In this document: piece after piece, positions 13,765 to 14,804 of the stretch
Numbering within the stretch: position 1 is the first letter of the stretch
How the letters are laid out: each line of letters begins with the position of its first letter
Origin: JANWYT01 sp046719465
GTDB taxonomy: Bacteria > Chloroflexota > Anaerolineae > Aggregatilineales > Phototrophicaceae
DNA length: 14,804 nt
NCBI GenBank assembly: GCA_046719465.1
Contig: JBDNCV010000095.1
Coordinates: 1 to 14,804 of the forward strand
Reading direction: 5' to 3'
The notes under the pieces: model-generated
What the model was told of the DNA's origin: nothing
Seen by the model: the letters and a program-made list of their open reading frames with translations, nothing else
Database searches by the model: none
Position numbers and translations under genes: made by a program

Positions 13765-14786
13765 TGCTGCCCACAGGGATTGCATTAGTCGGTGCTGGAG
13801 CCTTCGGCGAGTTTTGCTTGGCAGCTTTTGCGTCCATGCCTGAGGTGCGGCTTGTTGCAGTCGTCGATACAGACGCGGAGCGCGCGCAGCGTTGTGCAGC
13901 ACGTTATAATGCCCTCAGCTTCACCTCTATCGAAGATGTCCTTGTGCTGCCTGAGGTGGAGATCGTTGCCCTCAACACGCCCCCTTACCTACATGCTGAG
14001 CAGGGAAAGAAGGTGCTGCAAGCTGGTCGGCACTTATTTTGCGAGAAGCCGCTAGCCCTCAACACCGAGGACGCTTCTGTCCTGATCGCATCAGCACTGG
14101 CTGGCCACCGTCTGCTGACTGTCAACTATGTGATGCGCCAAAACCCACTTTGGGCCTTGGGTGCTTCGCTGCGCGCCTCCGGAGTGCTGGGACGTCTGCT
14201 GCATATGGACTTAGCCAACCATGCCGCAGGAAAAGATCTTCCTATCAACCACTGGTTTTGGGACCCCCAAAAGAGCGGCGGCATCTGGATTGAGCACGGC
14301 GTGCACTTTTTCGACGCCTTTGCATGGGTTGCTGGGGTCGATGGTTGCGTGCTGTCAGCGCAGTCTACCAACGCGGCTCAAGTGGAGTGCCTTGCCGTTT
14401 ACGGCGATACGCTTGCGCATTTCTATCACGGATTCACACACACCGCTCGCACCGAGCAGACAACAGCACAGCTTACATTTGAGCATGCCCATGTGACACT
14501 TCATGAATGGGTTCCAACTCAGATGAACATTCTGACCGAAATCCCTCCCGAACAATTCAGAGGGCTGCTGCCAGCGACTGCGGCAATCACACCGCATGAC
14601 GGGCATCGCTGGCAGGTTCAGCTTAACCTCGGCAGAAAATCGGATGTATATGCACGCTGTATCGTGGATGGTATGCGCCAATTCATCAACGCTATTAGAG
14701 GACAGGCCCCACTCCAAGTGTCGACCCATGAGGCGTTCACTAGCTTACGCATGGCTGAGGAAGCACAGAGCCTGTTGTCTAGTTAA
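13764..14786 (+). CDS. Gfo/Idh/MocA-family oxidoreductase
   Basis: A 340-residue NAD(P)-dependent dehydrogenase. The N-terminal Rossmann fold opens with MLPTGIALVGAGAFGEFCLA (GxGxxG-like GAGAFG) and has VVDTDAERAQ at the end of strand 2. The family's EKP motif appears as FCEKPLAL (about residues 93-100). The C-terminal alpha/beta domain holds GGIWIEHGVHFFDAFAWVAG, where the His residues take the place of the usual catalytic GGxxxDxGxHxxD pattern. Members oxidise or epimerise sugars and inositols. Here it is translationally coupled to the GH130 gene (TAATG), so it likely acts on a sugar released in this pathway; the substrate is unknown. Frame-matched codons upstream of 13764 lie inside the GH130 gene and are not used. 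The window ends 18 bases after the stop, so further genes of the operon may follow. Confidence 0.9.
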   Translation: MLPTGIALVGAGAFGEFCLAAFASMPEVRLVAVVDTDAERAQRCAARYNALSFTSIEDVLVLPEVEIVALNTPPYLHAEQGKKVLQAGRHLFCEKPLALNTEDASVLIASALAGHRLLTVNYVMRQNPLWALGASLRASGVLGRLLHMDLANHAAGKDLPINHWFWDPQKSGGIWIEHGVHFFDAFAWVAGVDGCVLSAQSTNAAQVECLAVYGDTLAHFYHGFTHTARTEQTTAQLTFEHAHVTLHEWVPTQMNILTEIPPEQFRGLLPATAAITPHDGHRWQVQLNLGRKSDVYARCIVDGMRQFINAIRGQAPLQVSTHEAFTSLRMAEEAQSLLSS

Positions 14787-14804
14787 AATTTCAAACCCAA
14801 AGAA

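Overview
The window looks like bacterial chromosome with a GC-rich coding bias, probably from a member of the Chloroflexota (Anaerolineae-like). That placement is inferred from the protein styles and gene mix only: MalF/MalG-type transporters, GH130 enzymes, and small CsbD, YtxH and DUF1328 proteins. No rRNA, tRNA, CRISPR array or insertion sequence was seen.

Left part (1-4245): housekeeping and stress-envelope genes. The minus strand carries the N-terminal part of a sensor protein (DUF4118-type membrane domain plus PAS, cut by the window edge) and a multi-pass membrane protein with a signal peptide. The plus strand then carries a CsbD-like protein, a YtxH-like protein and a CorA-superfamily protein that lacks the GMN motif. 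The first two of these end in clear hairpin terminators. A dual-specificity-type phosphatase and a 54-residue DUF1328-type membrane peptide follow on the minus strand. The phosphatase gene overlaps the corA-like gene tail to tail by 30 bases.

Middle (4246-4619): no intact gene. An open frame without a start codon ends at 4618 and looks like the C-terminal remnant of a decayed gene.

Right part (4620-14786): a carbohydrate-use locus. A GH130 enzyme (minus) diverges from a LacI-family regulator (plus). The 288-base spacer between them holds a promoter for each direction, and each promoter carries a copy of a LacI-type operator core (TAAGCGTTT). Downstream of lacI on the same strand come a family 1 solute-binding protein, two MalF/MalG-type permeases, a secreted 797-residue alpha/alpha-barrel glycosidase-like protein with carbohydrate-binding modules, a second GH130 enzyme and a Gfo/Idh/MocA-type oxidoreductase. 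Spacing is tight, with 2-base gaps and 1- to 4-base overlaps at several junctions.

Working model (inference): the secreted protein trims or captures a glycan outside the cell, the ABC importer brings in oligosaccharides, the two cytoplasmic GH130 enzymes break mannosidic bonds by phosphorolysis or hydrolysis, and the oxidoreductase modifies a released sugar. No transporter ATPase is present in the window, so one must be supplied from elsewhere. The most unusual points are the apparent insertion of a CBM9-like domain inside a CBM6/35-like domain in the secreted protein, the CorA homologue without GMN, and the paired operators.
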